In this document: positions 23,643-34,565 of the stretch, piece after piece
How the letters are laid out: each line of letters opens with the position of its first letter
Numbering within the stretch: position 1 is the first letter of the stretch
DNA from: Batkoa obscura
Lineage: Eukaryota; Entomophthoromycota; Entomophthoromycetes; Entomophthorales; Batkoaceae
DNA: 56,706 nt
Reading direction: 5' to 3'
Assembly: GCA_030770535.1 (NCBI GenBank)
Contig: JASVEC010000106.1
Coordinates: 1 to 56,706 of the forward strand
The notes under the pieces: model-generated
What the model saw: only the letters and a program-made list of their open reading frames with translations
What the model was told of the DNA's origin: nothing
Databases searched by the model: none
Program-made: the position numbers and the translations under genes

Positions 23643-23738
23643 GTGGTGATGTTTCTTAGCTCCATCACTTTTTCTATTTTTTAAGCGCTATTTGGGTGAA
23701 AAAATTATTACCAAAATTCTTGAAAAAATATATCCCCC
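23643..23738 (-). mobile_element. MITE-A copy A16 inside B1
   Basis: Reverse copy with some decay, ends CCCCC then ATAT. Confidence 0.8.
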
Positions 23739-23992
23739 ATATATTACTTGATGAATATCTTTACTATTATTCTTTTTGTGTTTTTAGCAATAAGTTGTAA
23801 TATTAGTACTTTATTTTTAGTTATTTTTAAGTAATTATATTGGTTTCTGTTTATATTAAAGTCAAGACTTTTGTATTTATCAAAAAAAATATTAAAGCTA
23901 TAGTTGATAATACTGTTACTTGCTGGTTTTTATTTTCCGCTTCCTTTAAAGCATTAATTTCATATACTACTTGATTAAGTTTATTGTTATTA

Positions 23993-24026
23993 ATAGAAAA
24001 AGTAATGAAACCAAAAAACATTCTCA
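23993..24026 (+). mobile_element. MITE-A right-end fragment A17 inside B1
   Basis: Only the last ~34 bases (AGAAAAAGTAATGAAACC through CATTCTC) remain. Confidence 0.6.
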
Positions 24027-24314
24027 TATAATAGTTGTTGAGATTGATATAAATGAATCATAGTGCTTATATAATATGCTTCTCCTTATATGTTATATAT
24101 TTATTAAACATTTAATAAAGTTATTTTAAATATTTATGAAAACATAAAATATATAAAAATTTAAAAAACTAATAAAAAATGGGGTGCCTTTTTTATAAAT
24201 AAATAGAAAAACTAAAAAACTACCTAAATAGATAATTTACTTTTAATTAAACAGTTTTAAAAACTAATTATTTACTTTATTTTCTAGATTTAACTTTTTT
24301 AGATTAATATTTAT

Positions 24315-24387
24315 GGTGATTTATTTTTATGCTTAAGAATTTTACTAATTATTTTTTCACTCAAATAACGCTTAAAAAATATCACCG
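24315..24387 (+). mobile_element. Short MITE-A copy A18 inside B1
   Basis: Left half intact and both ends present, but the stretch between CGCTTAAAAAAT and the right terminus is missing, leaving about 73 bases. A44 has the same shape. Confidence 0.7.
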
Positions 24388-24745
24388 TATAGTCAAAAAA
24401 TAAAACAATTAAAATAGGTTTTGAATTAAATTCCTTTATCTAACTTTGTTTTTTAAAATTTAACTAATCCTGTATTAAGGACTTACAAATTTAAAAACCT
24501 AAAAGATGGGTTAATTTTTAGCTGAATTCTGAAACCAATTTGGACATCCTCAGATAGAAATCATAATAAAAAATTTAAAAAAGAAAATATTTCAAGTGAT
24601 AATCTTATTATATAAGATTAACTATTAGCTAGTAAATTTTTATCAAAATTTATTATTCATACGATTTAATCAATTATAATTTAATGTGAAATAAAAGTAA
24701 CATGGCCCAGAGCTTTTAAAATAAAAAAATAATCTAAGCTAATGT

Positions 24746-24923
24746 TGTGGAATCTAGTACTCAGTGATTGGGAATCAAAAACAGCTATTACCTGGTTGAT
24801 TATACTGTAAGTCGAAAGGTCTTAGTTTATGTGACTAAGATCTTTCGGCTTACGGCTAGTTTAGTTAATCAAACAAGACCTGCTTTTGCTTTTGACTCCA
24901 ACCACTGAGTACCAGACTTCACA
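24746..24923. mobile_element. Palindrome of two LTR-end fragments
   Basis: The left arm starts TGTGGAATCTAGTACTCAG and the right arm is its near reverse complement, ending CTGAGTACCAGACTTCACA. Together they make an imperfect inverted repeat of about 178 bases. Each arm matches the first ~85 bases of the LTR-like fossils at 29755-30219 and 45249-45580. A foldback MITE derived from the LTR end is an alternative. Confidence 0.55.
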
Positions 24924-25605
24924 AAGACTAAAAACATAAAATAGCTAAGATGAATTGATGATGGAGCAACTCATAAACTTGTGTTTAATTTAATTAAAAA
25001 AGAGCAAAATAAATAAAAATGATAAAAAGGCCAAAATAAAAGGAGTTCCGAGATTTAGAAAAGCAAGACTGATTTTTAAAGAAAGCTATCTGTGAAAAGA
25101 AAGTAACATTAATGCCTATTACCATAACTATTATTTCTTGATTTAAATGCTATAAAGTACGTTTGTTACTGTAATAGTTTTTATAAAAAAAAGCTACTAG
25201 GTTTATAAAATCTTTATTTTTAAACAAACAGTCATTTAATAATAGGAGCTGTCAAACTAAATAACTCTATTTTAGGAGATTGTTAGATTTGAGCTTAGGT
25301 AGAAGTGGTATTTTTTACAAGTAACAAAATTTTTAATTTTTTTACAGATACAAAAACTGGTTTTACATGAAAAAAAAGCTATAGTCCTCATAAGTTAAGT
25401 AAGGCTTAAATGAGATCAACCTTCCAGTTTTTAAACTATGAATTCTAGTTTGTTGCTTATATATCTGACAAATCTATTCCCAGTTTATGTATCTTTATCT
25501 TTTATGATATTATTAAACCATTTAAAGGGGAGCTTTGGTTTTACAAATTTTATTAATAATTTTATCAATTCAAGCTAGATTCCACTATTCGAAACCATTA
25601 CTAAT

Positions 25606-25704
25606 GGGGATGTTTTTTTTGATTTCATTACTTTTTCCATCTTTTAAATGCTATTTAAGTGGAAAAATTGTTAACAAAATTCTTAAACACAAAAATACAT
25701 CCCC
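25606..25704 (-). mobile_element. MITE-A copy A19
   Basis: Full-length reverse copy; flanks TAAT and AATA, consistent with a short A...T duplication. Confidence 0.88.
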
Positions 25705-25911
25705 AATATTAATTTTTTTAGATTTGTTATTGAAAATCAAACTAACTTTTGCAAGCTGTATAGTTTGGAAAAACATGAGACAAATTTAAAAAATAGAACA
25801 CCCAAAAAAAAAACATGTTTAAAAAGATCAAAAAAAGTCTGTTATAATAGTTAGTTTTTTTTGAAAAAAATTAATAAAAAGGAAATAAAGTTAGGGTTAA
25901 TAATAAAAACA

Positions 25912-26007
25912 GGGATGTTTTTTTTAATTTCATTATTTTTCCATTTTTTAAGCGCTATTTGAGTGGAAAGATTGTTAGTAAAATTCTTAAACACAAAAAA
26001 ACACCCC
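25912..26007 (-). mobile_element. MITE-A copy A20
   Basis: Full-length reverse copy with the AGCGCT centre intact. Confidence 0.88.
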
Positions 26008-26407
26008 TACATGTTATTTTAATTAAGCAATTATAATAATATCTATATCTGTTTTATTTAAGCTTTATTTATAAAAACTAAATTTGAGTTTGTTACAATG
26101 CCAACAAAATGGTAAAACCAGGAAATTAATATGGTCAGAAGGAAGTTAGCATTTAAACTTTTAAGTTGACAAATAACATATATATTAATAACTATATTTT
26201 TTATTAACTTATAATTTTAATCTTGCATTTAGCCTTTTTTAGAAGCTATTGAAGTGTGTTAGTTTTAAATTTGAAATTATCTATTTTAAAATAATAAGCT
26301 TGGACCTATTTTATTACATTATTAGAGCTTTTTTTATAAACTGTTTTTTCTATATTTTCAATCTATCTTAAGTTAAAATAGTTTAATTAAAAGCTAAAAA
26401 ACCATTT

Positions 26408-26464
26408 GGGAGTGTTTTTTTTGGTTTCATCATTTTTTCCATTTTTTAAGCGCTTATTTAAGCA
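26408..26464 (-). mobile_element. MITE-A half A21
   Basis: Reverse right half only (GGGAGTGTTTTTTTTGG to AAGCGCTTATTTAAGC). Confidence 0.7.
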
Positions 26465-26528
26465 ACACAATGTTTTTAAAAATGAACCAAAAAAATTAAA
26501 TATAATTTTTGTTAAAAGCATAGCATAT

Positions 26529-26580
26529 GGGGATATATTTTTGTGTCTAAGAATTTTACTAACAAATTTTCTGCTCAAAC
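26529..26580 (+). mobile_element. MITE-A half A22
   Basis: Forward left half only (GGGGATATATTTTTGTG to TTTTCTGCTCAAAC), ending next to the left target duplication of Element B copy B2. Confidence 0.7.
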
Positions 26581-27038
26581 CAAATGGGGGTTGTCTGGAT
26601 TAGTTTCATTATTTTATCCAATTTTTGAAAAATGTTGTATTTTAAAAACTTCGCTTAAAATTCTATAAAATCATATCTTTATTAAAATGAAAGTACCCGG
26701 ACACAGTTCTAAATCATTACATTATAGTTTATACTATAAGTTAGTTGAATTTCTACTAGATCTTAAATACGTGTTCTTATAAAACTTTATTGAGAAATAT
26801 TTATTATCAACTGCTTTATAATCAACATTGGAGATTTGTTATCAAACAAATAAACTATTTTAATGTTATAATTACATTATCAATATATTGCCGAGTTAAT
26901 AAATAGGTGCATGCGAGGGGGAGTGGTTGGCCCCAAAACTATAATTAACCATCCCTAGATAGTACAAGTAATAATAGTATTTACATATTATTACAATTAC
27001 TTGTTCTTTGACTATTTATTAACTTAGCTACTAATAAC

Positions 27039-28843
27039 TTAAGTAATCTTGACATTTAACAATCTATTTCTATTATTCAACAAACTACTTACTTGCTTAT
27101 TAAATATTGAAATTTTTAAATTCTCTGTTATCTTCGTAAGGTAAGCTGGGATCGATCTTTTGATTTTTCTGTTTTCTATAGACTCTATAACTTTAATTGG
27201 AGCTATATCGCTTTTTTTTAATGTATCGGATACTGGATAACAATGGGGATGTATTTTTTTGTTCAAGAATTTTACTAACGATCTTTCCACTGAAATAGCG
27301 CTTAAAAAATAGAAAAAGTAATGAAATCAAAAAAAACATTCCCAATGTAGTTTATTATTGTGTTTAATAAAGTGTAAGTACTTCTTTAATGCCCTGCATC
27401 TCTACTATTCTTTTTGTATTTTTGTTTCTTTCATACTTTTTAAAAATTATATCTGTTTTCCCATCATCAACGGTCGAGTTATTAATTTTATTATGCTCGC
27501 AAATAAAAGCCTCAAATCTTGAAACTAATCAATTGATATCTTCTATTTTACCTAATGCTTCAAAACTACTTTTCCATTTTGAAAGGTTCCCAAAATGTCC
27601 ATCAACTATACTTTTTCTATGATGCTCAGCAAAAAAATTAAGACCAATATTTAAACTACTGTTTATTTTATGGATTTCTTTAAATATATAGTGTAGAAAC
27701 TCTTGGGATCTAAAATGATTTCCTGTATCTGCCCATATATTAATTTTTGTAAACTTTTTAAATAAAAGCTCTGTAGAGGTTAAATCAATTCAACAGTCTC
27801 CTGCATATGCTGAATCATGATTCAATATTTCAGATAAATAATCAAAGTAAACTTTGCCTATTGTTTTATCATCTTTTAAATATAATACTCCAAAACCTAA
27901 TACTGATATAGCTTGTTTATTATAATGATCTAGATTTATTGAATCTGGTCTTGTTCCTATTTCCATATTTTTTAAAATCTAAAACTATTATACAACTTTT
28001 GTTATTTAATTTTTTGATAGTTTCATTAAATGTGTTTTTTTGAGTATCAACACATAATTTATGTAATTTGTATAATTTTTCTTCTTCGTTGAAAACTTCT
28101 TGTATCTCTGCTTTGTTTTTTGCTGTATTTACTTTATTTTCAAATAACTTTTTCTAACTGTATACTGAGCACATATATTACATAGATCCGTTTTTCTTGC
28201 TGGATTTTTGAAATTACCTGGTATATATTTAAAGAACGTTGACCTAGCTACTGCTTTATCTCTTAGATCATTCAAATATTTACTGTATATCATCCTTCTA
28301 CTTTTATTTAATATATATATTATCTGATGAATATTTACTATCGTTATTTTTTTTTATTAAATCTTGATGAAATAGTTGAATCATATAGTAAATATTGTAT
28401 AATAGTTTCAATTTGGTCATCTTTAGTTTTTTTTGTATTTTTAACAATAGGTTGTAATGTTGATATTTTATTATTATTATTTATTTTTGAATAATCATTT
28501 TGATTTCTGTTTATATTAAACCCAAAACTCTTACATTCATCAAAAGAATATACTGAAGCTATAGTTGATAATAACTCTACTTGCTGGTTTTTGTTTCCTG
28601 TTTCCCTTAAAGCACTAATTTTATACATTACTTGATCAAGTTTATTATTATTATCGATAGTAAACTTTGATAATATATCTTTTCTTTGTTTGTTTTATTA
28701 TAAGATTCCATAAACCTTGGGTTGTTATAAGTAGCTCTTAAAATTGATGTAAATGAATTACAATGTTTATATTGTGTACTCCTCCCTATTATATTGAAAT
28801 TTTCAAAAATTCCATTTTGAAGTTTAGTTATGAAAGTCTCCAT
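27039..28843 (-). pseudogene. Transposase remnant of Element B (copy B2), unfamiliar DDE/D type
   Basis: Pieces in order on the minus strand: METFITKL (28628-28843), MYKISALRETGNKNQQVELL (28344-28628), then an arm ending FKNPARKTDLCNICAQYTV with a CxxC pair near 28200. Next come LDFK near 27970, INIWADTGNHFRSQEFL near 27700-27740, and FFAEHHRKSIVDGHFGNLSK near 27580-27640. LDFK, WADTG and the AEHH/VDGHFG block are spaced like the three acidic sites of a DDE/D transposase. In-frame TGA codons at 27790-27792 and 27529-27531, plus a frame change near 27965, break it. It resembles a loosely known group with HGK-x-x-DG motifs; I cannot place it in hAT, Mutator, Tc1/mariner or PIF/Harbinger. Confidence 0.7.
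27245..27343 (+). mobile_element. MITE-A copy A23 inside B2
   Basis: Same insertion point and practically the same sequence as A14 in B1, so inherited or copied together with the Element B core. Confidence 0.92.
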
Positions 28844-29134
28844 TTTATTTTTATTTTGACAAAAAATAAAGTCAAATAAGTGTATTTATATAATTATATA
28901 ATCATATAGTTATATATTATATATCTATTAAATACCTAACAGAACTAACATAAAATATATAGTTAGGAAAATTAGCTATTTAAGAAAAGGAAACAATTAA
29001 AATAAGTTTTAAATAGAGACATTTAATTTTAGGCTTTTTAGATTTAACCGTTATATTGGACACAAACTTAAAATTTTAATTTTGAATTAATTTCTAAGTA
29101 AATCCCGAAACCAATTAGGACAGCCCCAAATAGT

Positions 29135-29152
29135 ACTCAAAAAAACACCCCC
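29135..29152 (+). mobile_element. MITE-A right-end scrap A24
   Basis: Only ACTCAAAAAAACACCCCC remains, next to the right end of B2. Confidence 0.5.
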
Positions 29153-29170
29153 ATATGGAATTTTTGTAAA

Positions 29171-29271
29171 GGATGTTTTTTTAGTTTTAGCATTTTTTTA
29201 TTTTTTTAAATGCTATTTAACAGAAAAGCTATTAAAATTATTAAAATTATTAAACAAAAAAATACATCCCC
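29171..29271 (-). mobile_element. MITE-A copy A25
   Basis: Reverse copy with a small internal tandem expansion of ATTAAAATT. Confidence 0.8.
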
Positions 29272-29540
29272 ATATATAATAGGCTGTTTTCGAATATTAA
29301 AGACAGTTTGAAATAGTTGATAATTTAATAGAAAATACCTTGAAAGCTATAACAAGCTATAGCTAAATTTATTAAAAAATACCAAATACATAATACATGA
29401 CTTTAGAAATCATTATATTGCTAATAAAAAAGCTTTTTATATGGCTATTATAGACAAAGCATGTATCGATTTAGCTAATTATGGTTATTAGTACTTTTTT
29501 ATCATATAAGTAATAATAGTAATTTATAAATTAAATATAT

Positions 29541-29639
29541 GGGGATGTATTTTTGTGTTTAAGAGTTTTACTAACAAATTTTCCGCTTAAATAGTGCTTA
29601 AAAAATGGAAGAAATAATGAAGTCAAAAAAAACACTCCC
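29541..29639 (+). mobile_element. MITE-A copy A26 (left of a tail-to-tail pair)
   Basis: Full-length forward copy flanked by ATAT; the right ATAT (29640-29643) is shared with A27. Confidence 0.92.
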
Positions 29640-29643
29640 ATAT

Positions 29644-29743
29644 GGAGGTGTTTTTTTGACGTCACTACTTTTTCCATCTTTTAAGCGTTATTCGAGCGGA
29701 AATTTTGTTAGCGAAATTCTTAAACACAAAAATATATATCCCT
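29644..29743 (-). mobile_element. MITE-A copy A27 (right of a tail-to-tail pair)
   Basis: Full-length reverse copy that starts directly after the shared ATAT; with A26 it makes a 203-base near-palindrome. Confidence 0.92.
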
Positions 29744-29754
29744 ATATGAAAAAG

Positions 29755-30219
29755 TGTGAAATATTGCTTTTCCAGTCCCATGGTTATTATAGCATAATAA
29801 TCGCCTAAGCTGTTGGGTTCCTAAGTTCAGAAGAAATCAACCCCACGTTCTTAGTTTGATTTCCTATGAGAATTTCTAGTTCCATCCCAAAGAATATTAT
29901 CTTCTCATTTTGATATTTATACTTTTTTAGAGTATAAAAGAGATTCTAAAACATAGTAGCTCGAGGCTTTTTAACTGAATTATCCCCTGACATCTCGAAC
30001 ATTTAATAAAGCCACTAAATCTTTCTGATAGTATCTTACGTAGATTTTACACTAGTATTGTCTATTCTATTTGTCTTATATAATCTGTAGCCTATTACGT
30101 ACTATTCTTCATAATCTAGGCCTATCTTAGTCACATAAACTAAGGCCTTTCGACTTAGAGTGTAGTCAACCAGACAACAGCTGTTTTTGACTCCAAGCAC
30201 TAAAGTACCAGATTTCACA
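29755..30219 (-). mobile_element. Solo-LTR-like fossil
   Basis: A 465-base unit starting TG and ending CA when read on the minus strand (TGTGAAATCTGGTACT to CAATATTTCACA). It has a TATAAATA-like box inside and no internal coding region beside it. Related pieces lie at 24746-24923, 44499-44622, 45249-45580 and 46780-47055. A Ty1/Copia-type or other LTR element is the likely source; the unit is a moderately old, isolated LTR. Confidence 0.5.
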
Positions 30220-30440
30220 CAGCAATATATTAATCAATATAATATGTAATTAATTAATTTGAGTATGATTTATAAGTGATAATTGTTAGATCAAGTTTTT
30301 TATTTTGATTTACTATAAGAACTTTTACTACTTTAGTTATAAAAGATATTATTTTTTTTGTTTTAATATCCATACTTAATAACTATAATAAAAAATAAGA
30401 TAATGATTATTTTTTATATATAGTCATCTAGTTAAAGTAT

Positions 30441-30536
30441 GGGGATGTATTTTTTGTTCAAGAATTTTGCTAATAAATTTTTCGCTCAAATAGCGCTCAA
30501 AAATGGAAAAAGTAATGAAACCAAAAAAACATCCTC
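30441..30536 (+). mobile_element. MITE-A copy A28 (second tail-to-tail pair)
   Basis: Forward copy directly followed by reverse copy A29. Confidence 0.88.
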
Positions 30537-30541
30537 GTATA

Positions 30542-30637
30542 GAGTGTTTTTTGGCTTCATCACTTTTTCTATCTAATCTAAATGCTATTTAAGCGGGAAA
30601 AGGCTGTTAGTAAAATTAAATACAACAATATATCCAC
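30542..30637 (-). mobile_element. MITE-A copy A29 (second tail-to-tail pair)
   Basis: Reverse copy, somewhat decayed, five bases after A28. Confidence 0.82.
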
Positions 30638-31197
30638 GTATAAATTCAATATGGTAACTAGTCAAGGTGGAGAAGGGGTGCTAGTAGATATGGGGTAGAT
30701 GTGATTTTTACATTTCATGTGGCACTTTAAATATAGCTTTAACTAGTATAAAACTATTAAAACATTAAAATAAGTATTTTTAGTTCTAGTAACTACTATT
30801 AAAATTACTAATGCTCCCTCCCTTTATTTTTAATATATAAAAAGTTTTTGGTATTTTAACTTTTAAAATATAATGTTTTTCAATAAAAATTATCTATATA
30901 ATAAATAAATTATTCTAAGTATATAAGGGTAGTTTGTTTGAACGTTTTTAATGATTAAAATGTAGTAGTTTTCACATTGGTACAATGTTTTATATTAATA
31001 TTACCATAAATTTGTATACATATGATATAAAGTATTTAAATTTTTCAAAATAGATTTTATTTTTCCTACGGAATGTTTTTATTGTGTAATGCCAGAGAGA
31101 CAAACAGCCCTTCCAACTTTTAAAAGCAGGCAAGCTTTGTTATTTTATAATATATGAATTTGAACTATGAAAAGAGATGATGGACAAGGGATCATAT

Positions 31198-31302
31198 GGA
31201 GGTGTTTTTTTTGGTTTCATTACTTTTTCCATCTTTTAAGCACTATTTGAGCGGAAAAACTGTTAGTAAAATCCTTAAACACAAAAATAAAAATACATCT
31301 TC
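31198..31302 (-). mobile_element. MITE-A copy A30
   Basis: Full-length reverse copy flanked by ATAT, with AAATA duplicated near the right end. Confidence 0.9.
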
Positions 31303-32230
31303 ATATATTAAGCTTAAATTATTATTGATTTTTTATTTTAGTTTTGACTATTTTAAAAAATTTCATAAATAAAACTCTTGTTTGACATTATTTATGATTT
31401 GATGAATCTCTTTCTAGTTTATTTAAGCGGGATTCTGTAAGGGCTTTTTTATCTAATTATAAATGTACCCTTAAAAGTTAACAAACAGGACATGCATTAA
31501 CAATCATTTTCTCGTTGATACTCATTTGATTTGCAGATAACAAGGTGACTTTTGTTTTCAAGTATAATGTAAATTTTTGATATTTTAAAATATAATTTGT
31601 GGGTATCACAAAAAAAAATCAAATATTAGTATTTGAGTTTATTGTTAAATAATTAAAGTGGCTTTAATTTAGTTAACCTTTTAAGTAAGTCAGTTGAAAA
31701 TTTATAAATATCACTCAAATTCATAGATTAATATATTATAAAATATTTAATAATGATAGTATTAAAATATGAGCTCTGGTAATAATAGCGGAAGACTTGA
31801 AAATTATAATATAAAAAGGAATTAAACAACATTTGTTTTTATTGATTTTAGTATTATCCAAATAGCTCAGTTTTATCAAATAACAACAACTAGTTGTCAA
31901 AATGCTTAAGTTTACTATTATTTATGTATTAAAAAGTAAAATAATTTTTATGCCGAAGTCGTAAAAGTTACAAATTTATTACAAAAAGAAGCTCATCAAA
32001 ATGATTGATGTTAAATAATAAATTTAAATTGACAAAAAAAGATTAGTTTATATCTTAATTGCTCTAATATATAGGGTCTACTAAATAAAAATACACGACC
32101 GTTATTTATCCATCCGCGGTATCCCCTGTATTACTTATTACTTTTGTTTTATTTGGCTTAAAACGCTTTTATTTTAATTATTGATTTTAGTATAAATTTT
32201 TGGTACTTGTACATAAAAGCACAAACACAT

Positions 32231-34300
32231 GGGGTTGTCTGAATTAGTTTCATTATTTTATCCAATTTTTGAAAAATGTTGTATTTTAAAAACTTCGCTT
32301 AAAATTCTATAAAATCATATCTTTATTAAAATGAAAGTACCCGGACACAGTTCTAAATCATTACATTATAGTTTATACTATAAGTTAGTTGAATTTCTAC
32401 TAGATCTTAAATACGTGTTCTTATAAAACTTTATTGAGAAATATTTATTATCAACTGCTTTATAATCAACCATTGGAGATTTGTTATCAAACAAATAAAC
32501 TATTTTAATGTTATAATTACATTATTAATATATTCCCAAGTTAATAAATAGCTGGCATGGGAGGGAGTGATTAGCCCCAAAACTATAATTAACCTTCCCT
32601 ATATAGTACAAGTAATAATAATATTTACATATTATTACAATTACTTGTTCCTTGAGTATTATTCAACAAACTACTTTACCTGCTTAGTAAATATCAAAAG
32701 TTTTTAATTCAGTTATTTTCGCAAGGTAAACTGGGATTGATCTTTTAATTTTTCTGTTTTACATAAACTCTATAACTTTAATTGGAACTATATCGCTTTT
32801 TTTGATGTATCAGATACCGGATAACAATGTAGTTTATTGTTATGTTTAATAAAGTGTAAATACTTCTTAATCCCCTGCATCTTTATTACTCTTTTTGTAT
32901 TTCTGTTTCTTTTATACTTTTTAAAAATCATATCTGTTTTCCCATTTTACTAACAGTCGAGTTATTAATTTTATTATGCTCGCAAATAAAAGCCTCAAAT
33001 CTTGAAACTAATCAATTGATATCTTCTATTTTACCTAATGCTTCAAAACTACTTTTCCATTTTGAAAGGTTCCCAAAATGTCCATCAACTATACTTTTTC
33101 TATGATGCTCAGCAAAAAAATTAAGACCAATATTTAAACTACTGTTTATTTTATGGATTTCTTTAAATATATAGTGTAGAAACTCTTGGGATCTAAAATG
33201 ATTTCCTGTATCTGCCCATATATTAATTTTTGTAAACTTTTTAAATAAAAGCTCTGTAGAGGTTAAATCAATTCAACAGTCTCCTGCATATGCTGAATCA
33301 TGATTCAATATTTCAGATAAATAATCAAAGTAAACTTTGCCTATTGTTTTATCATCTTTTAAATATAATACTCCAAAACCTAATACTGATATAGCTTGTT
33401 TATTATAATGATCTAGATTTATTGAATCTGGTCTTGTTCCTATTTCCATATTTTTTAAAATCTAAAACTATTATACAACTTTTGTTATTTAATTTTTTGA
33501 TAGTTTCATTAAATGTGTTTTTTTGAGTATCAACACATAATTTATGTAATTTATATAATTTTTCTTCTTCGTTGAAAACTTCTTGTATCTCTGCTTTGTT
33601 TTTTGCTGTATTTACTTTATTTTCAAATAACTTTTTCTAACTGTATACTGAGCACATATATTACATAGATCCGTTTTTCTTGCTGGATTTTTGAAATTAC
33701 CTGGTATATATTTAAAGAACGTTGACCTAGCTACTGCTTTATCTCTTAGATCATTCAAATATTTACTGTATATCATCCTTCTACTTTTATTTAATATATA
33801 TATTATCTGATGAATATTTACTATCGTTATTTTTTTTATTAAATCTTGATGAAATAGTTGAATCATATAGTAAATATTGTATAATAGTTTCAATTTGGTC
33901 ATCTTTAGTTTTTTTTGTATTTTTAACAATAGGTTGTAATGTTGATATTTTATTATTATTATTTATTTTTGAATAATCATTTTGATTTCTGTTTATATTA
34001 AACCCAAAACTCTTACATTCATCAAAAGAATATACTGAAGCTATAGTTGATAATAACTCTACTTGCTGGTTTTTGTTTCCTGTTTCCCTTAAAGCACTAA
34101 TTTTATACATTACTTGATCAAGTTTATTATTATTATCGATAGTAAACTTTGATAATATATCTTTTTTTTTGTTTTTTTTAAATAAAGAGATTTAATTTAG
34201 GCTTTTTAATTTTAACTGTCACGTTAAAAAGAGAGCAGATTTAAAATTTTAAAGTTTGGATTAACTTCTAAGTTCTAAAACCAATTTGGGGGATAATCCC
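32231..34300 (-). mobile_element. Element B copy B3 (internally deleted)
   Basis: Left terminus GGGGTTGTCTGAATTAG at 32231. The sequence up to about 34160 is almost identical to B5. Near 34165-34190 the 5' part of the transposase region (about 330 bases in B2) is missing and the copy passes into terminal sequence, ending near 34300 with an altered right terminus. It lacks the MITE insertion of B1 and B2. In-frame TGA codons sit at 33273-33275 and 33012-33014. Confidence 0.88.
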
Positions 34301-34470
34301 ATATAATTATGCCCACCTTGGATTTTATGTAGATTTAAATACTAAATATATAAAGTAAAAATTATCACCAGAATTTCACAAACCAAACAAACCTCTATAG
34401 CCATTATTTATGGATTTCTGGTTTTAACTTTTATTGATTTATATTCATCTGGTAGTGCAGATGTACACAG

Positions 34471-34565
34471 AATGTGTTTTTTGTCTAAGGATTTTACCAA
34501 CAACCTTTCCACTCAAATAGCGCTTAAAAAATGGAAAAAGTAATAAACCAAAAAAACATCCTCCC
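34471..34565 (+). mobile_element. MITE-A copy A31
   Basis: Forward copy with intact centre (AGCGCTTAAAAAATGG). Confidence 0.82.

Larger units (their letters stand above)
22119..24552 (-). mobile_element. Element B copy B1 (old, with nested MITEs)
   Basis: Homology to B2 starts near 22119 and runs to the right terminus near 24552 (ACCAATTTGGACATCC). The left terminus is not recognisable. Four or five MITE-A pieces are inserted (A14-A18). The transposase frame reads on the minus strand; its most intact part is 23055-23252 with VLDFKQNMEIG and SVLGFGVLYLNDKTIGKVYF. It stops at TGA 23055-23057 and again at TGA 22794-22796. The core at about 22420-23130 is nearly identical to B2, while the part beyond 23260 is much more diverged, so the copy is a mosaic. 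Confidence 0.8.
26586..29127 (-). mobile_element. Element B copy B2 (most complete)
   Basis: A 2542-base DNA transposon flanked by AAAT at 26582-26585 and 29128-29131. Termini are imperfect inverted repeats: GGGGGTTGTCTGGATTAG on the left against GGGGCTGTCCTAATTGG at the right end. A MITE-A (A23) is nested at 27245-27343. On the minus strand, disjoint transposase frames cover most of the length, from METFITKLQNG near 28843 to a C-terminal HCYPVSDTLKKSD region near 27230. No copy is intact. Confidence 0.9.
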
